64,000 nt of DNA from Planctomycetaceae bacterium. GTDB taxonomy: Bacteria; Planctomycetota; Planctomycetia; Pirellulales; Pirellulaceae. The stretch's first letter is position 1; the number at the start of each line of letters is the position of its first letter. The notes beneath the pieces are model-generated. The model saw nothing but the letters and a program-made list of their open reading frames with translations. It was not told where the DNA came from and searched no databases. Shown piece by piece: positions 62,490 to 64,000 of this stretch. The stretch lies in NCBI GenBank assembly GCA_020638975.1, contig JACKHN010000003.1:372001-436000 (forward strand), in the 5' to 3' direction. Both the position numbers and the translations under genes were made by a program.

Positions 62490-64000
62490 TAGCTCCGCGT
62501 CTTGGTGATGTCGAGATTGAAAATCGTGCTGACCAACATAGTCCAAGCGGCTAGTTCGGCGGAGGTCTCGCCCTCTCGCAACGTCACGCCCTCGCAAAGC
62601 TTCTCCGCCAGCGCCGAGTTGTTGCGGTAGATCGCTTCGAGATCTTCGACCATCTTGAGATAGCTTGCGGTGTCATCGGCGTCCAGCAGTCTGGACGTAA
62701 TCGTTTCATAGATTGCAGCTAAACGCTCGGTCGCGTTTTGGGATCGGTCTGCCAGAATCTCCTGAGCCAAATGCCGAGACGACTTGACGTACTCCGGCTC
62801 GTTCAACAACAGCAGGGCCTGAAGTGGTGTGTTCGTTCTCTCTCGGCGGGCGATGCACGCTTCCCGAGTCGGCGCGTTCAGGATGGTCATTTGCGGAGGC
62901 GGCATGCCTCGCTTCCAGAAAGTATAGACGCTACGTCGGTAGATCTTATTACCCGTGTCAGTTTCATAACTTCGAGGGTAGGAGCTGGGCATGCTGACCG
63001 TTTCCCACAGACCTTCGGGTTGCGGTGGTTTGACGCTCATTCCAAATAGCTCGTAATTCAATAGCCCACTGGTGGCGAGCACTTGATCGCGAATCACTTC
63101 GGAGTCTAAGCGGAAGCGTGCTCCGCGTGACAACAATCGATTGTCAGGATCGTTCTTAAACTCGTCGGGCGTGGCGTCAGACGACTGCCGATAGGTCTCC
63201 GACATGACGATTTGCTTGATCAATGCTTTGACGTTCCATCCCGATTCGACGAACGACACCGCCAAGTAATCGAGCAGATCCGGATGGCTCGGAAAATCGC
63301 CGCGTGCGCCAAAATCCTCCGCCGTCTTCACGATTCCCACGCCAAACAATTGCTGCCACCAGCGATTGACCGCCACTCGAGCCGTCAAAGGATTCTCTGC
63401 CGCTACGAACCACTCGGCCAAGTCCATGCGCGACTTGATGCCGTCCATCTCTTTCATCGGCGGGAGGAATGCAGGTGAATCTCGCCCGACTTCTTCGCCG
63501 GGCTTGTCGTACGCGCCGCGAATCAAAATGTGAGCCGGGCGCAACTCCGCTCGCTCCTTCATCACCATCGCTGCAGGAATCGTGGCCTCGAATGTCTGCT
63601 TTTCTCTCTCCTGTTTCGCCAATGCTTGCTTCGCTTTTTCTAACTCTTCTTCGACCGCCTTCTTCTGCGTTTCGTCGGAAGTATCCTTGGATTGTTTCTC
63701 GATCCTCTGTAGTTCTGTCTTCAGTTGCTTGATGCGAAGGTCATACTCCGCGAGCTTCGCGATCTGCCTATCGTCCGCCAGGGTGACATAAGGCGGTTGC
63801 AAGCCTCGTTGAAAATCACTTCCTTGCCGACCTCCGGTTTCAGGATCAGCATCTAGATTGTTGAAGAAGGCAAACAGCTGATAAAAGTCTCGCATCGTAA
63901 TTGGATCGTACTTATGGTCGTGACAGACAGCACACTGCACTGTCAGCCCCATAAACGCCGTGCCGACCGCCGTGACGCGATCGATGACATTGCGAGTGAA
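62489..64000 (-). CDS. DUF1549/DUF1553 domain protein, C-terminal part (runs off the right edge)
   Basis: The frame is open to position 64000; 16 codons before the first in-window Met (63952) read NVIDRVTAVGTAF and clearly belong to the protein. The visible part starts in the last piece of DUF1549 (TVQCAVCHDHKYDPITMRDF, with a CxxCH motif), passes a charged coiled coil (about 60-130 of the visible part, EYDLRIKQLKTELQRIEKQS), and ends in DUF1553 (NPLTARVAVNRWWQQLFGVG; SVYTFWKRGMPPPQMTIL). The signal peptide and any PSCyt1 domain lie outside the window. Stop and DUF1501 start overlap as TAATG. Confidence 0.92.
   Translation of the reverse strand, partial: FTRNVIDRVTAVGTAFMGLTVQCAVCHDHKYDPITMRDFYQLFAFFNNLDADPETGGRQGSDFQRGLQPPYVTLADDRQIAKLAEYDLRIKQLKTELQRIEKQSKDTSDETQKKAVEEELEKAKQALAKQEREKQTFEATIPAAMVMKERAELRPAHILIRGAYDKPGEEVGRDSPAFLPPMKEMDGIKSRMDLAEWFVAAENPLTARVAVNRWWQQLFGVGIVKTAEDFGARGDFPSHPDLLDYLAVSFVESGWNVKALIKQIVMSETYRQSSDATPDEFKNDPDNRLLSRGARFRLDSEVIRDQVLATSGLLNYELFGMSVKPPQPEGLWETVSMPSSYPRSYETDTGNKIYRRSVYTFWKRGMPPPQMTILNAPTREACIARRERTNTPLQALLLLNEPEYVKSSRHLAQEILADRSQNATERLAAIYETITSRLLDADDTASYLKMVEDLEAIYRNNSALAEKLCEGVTLREGETSAELAAWTMLVSTIFNLDITKTRS

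Overview
The window reads as a chromosome segment of a planctomycete, most likely of the Pirellulales. The main signs are three secreted DUF1501 proteins, two DUF1549/DUF1553 proteins (one cut by the window end), many Tat-type export signals, a Gfo/Idh/MocA oxidoreductase with an export signal, and sulfatase remnants. The order-level placement is inferred from gene content only. Genes are mostly short co-directional runs with 1-4 nt stop/start overlaps (22092-22095, 36535-36538, 62489).

Left part (1-12.8 kb): a partial gene runs off the left edge. Next is a three-gene plus-strand operon (701-5047): an HlyD-like periplasmic adaptor, a REC-REC-PilZ-zinc-ribbon (TackOD1-like) regulator and a processive GT2 synthase. 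It looks like a c-di-GMP-controlled exopolysaccharide synthesis and secretion machine. On the minus strand (10047 down to 5441) lies an ApbE flavin transferase, a secreted protein with a C-terminal FMN-binding domain, and a NapH-NapG-like membrane polyferredoxin: a flavinylated extracytoplasmic electron-transfer module. A DUF1501/amidohydrolase pair follows.

Tad pilus locus (12.9-31 kb): flp, a small ORF, cpaA, tadE, cpaB, rcpA/cpaC secretin, tadZ/cpaE, tadA/cpaF, tadB and tadC run on the minus strand. The operon is interrupted between tadZ and tadA by a broken REP-associated (RAYT) transposase with a REPIN-like inverted repeat and an orphan IS66 tnpA-like gene. Beyond a DUF1501/DUF1549 pair, a divergent TadG-like von Willebrand protein carries an insert of eleven HVP motifs.

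Decaying accessory region (31-43 kb): an SUMF1-domain protein without catalytic cysteines, an NlpC/P60-like secreted protein, two wrecked sulfatase genes (one with a repeat inserted), a coupled FAD-oxidoreductase/esterase pair, a GH71/99-like protein, RNase P RNA and a ribbon-helix-helix protein. Three copies of a small MITE-like element with 13 bp inverted ends and apparent 8 bp target duplications lie in intergenic DNA at 38.5, 43.2 and 57.0 kb. A second palindromic repeat family occurs at 5.1 and 40.3 kb.

Right part (43-64 kb): mostly housekeeping: flavin reductase, HflX, an SDR, a tripartite tricarboxylate transporter with a fused TctC-TctB subunit plus TctA, CsrA, an FtsQ-like protein with MurB, a CYTH protein, a PpiC/SurA-like isomerase, Mfd, a HEAT-repeat protein, a Gfo/Idh/MocA protein and a final DUF1501/DUF1549 pair that continues past the right edge.
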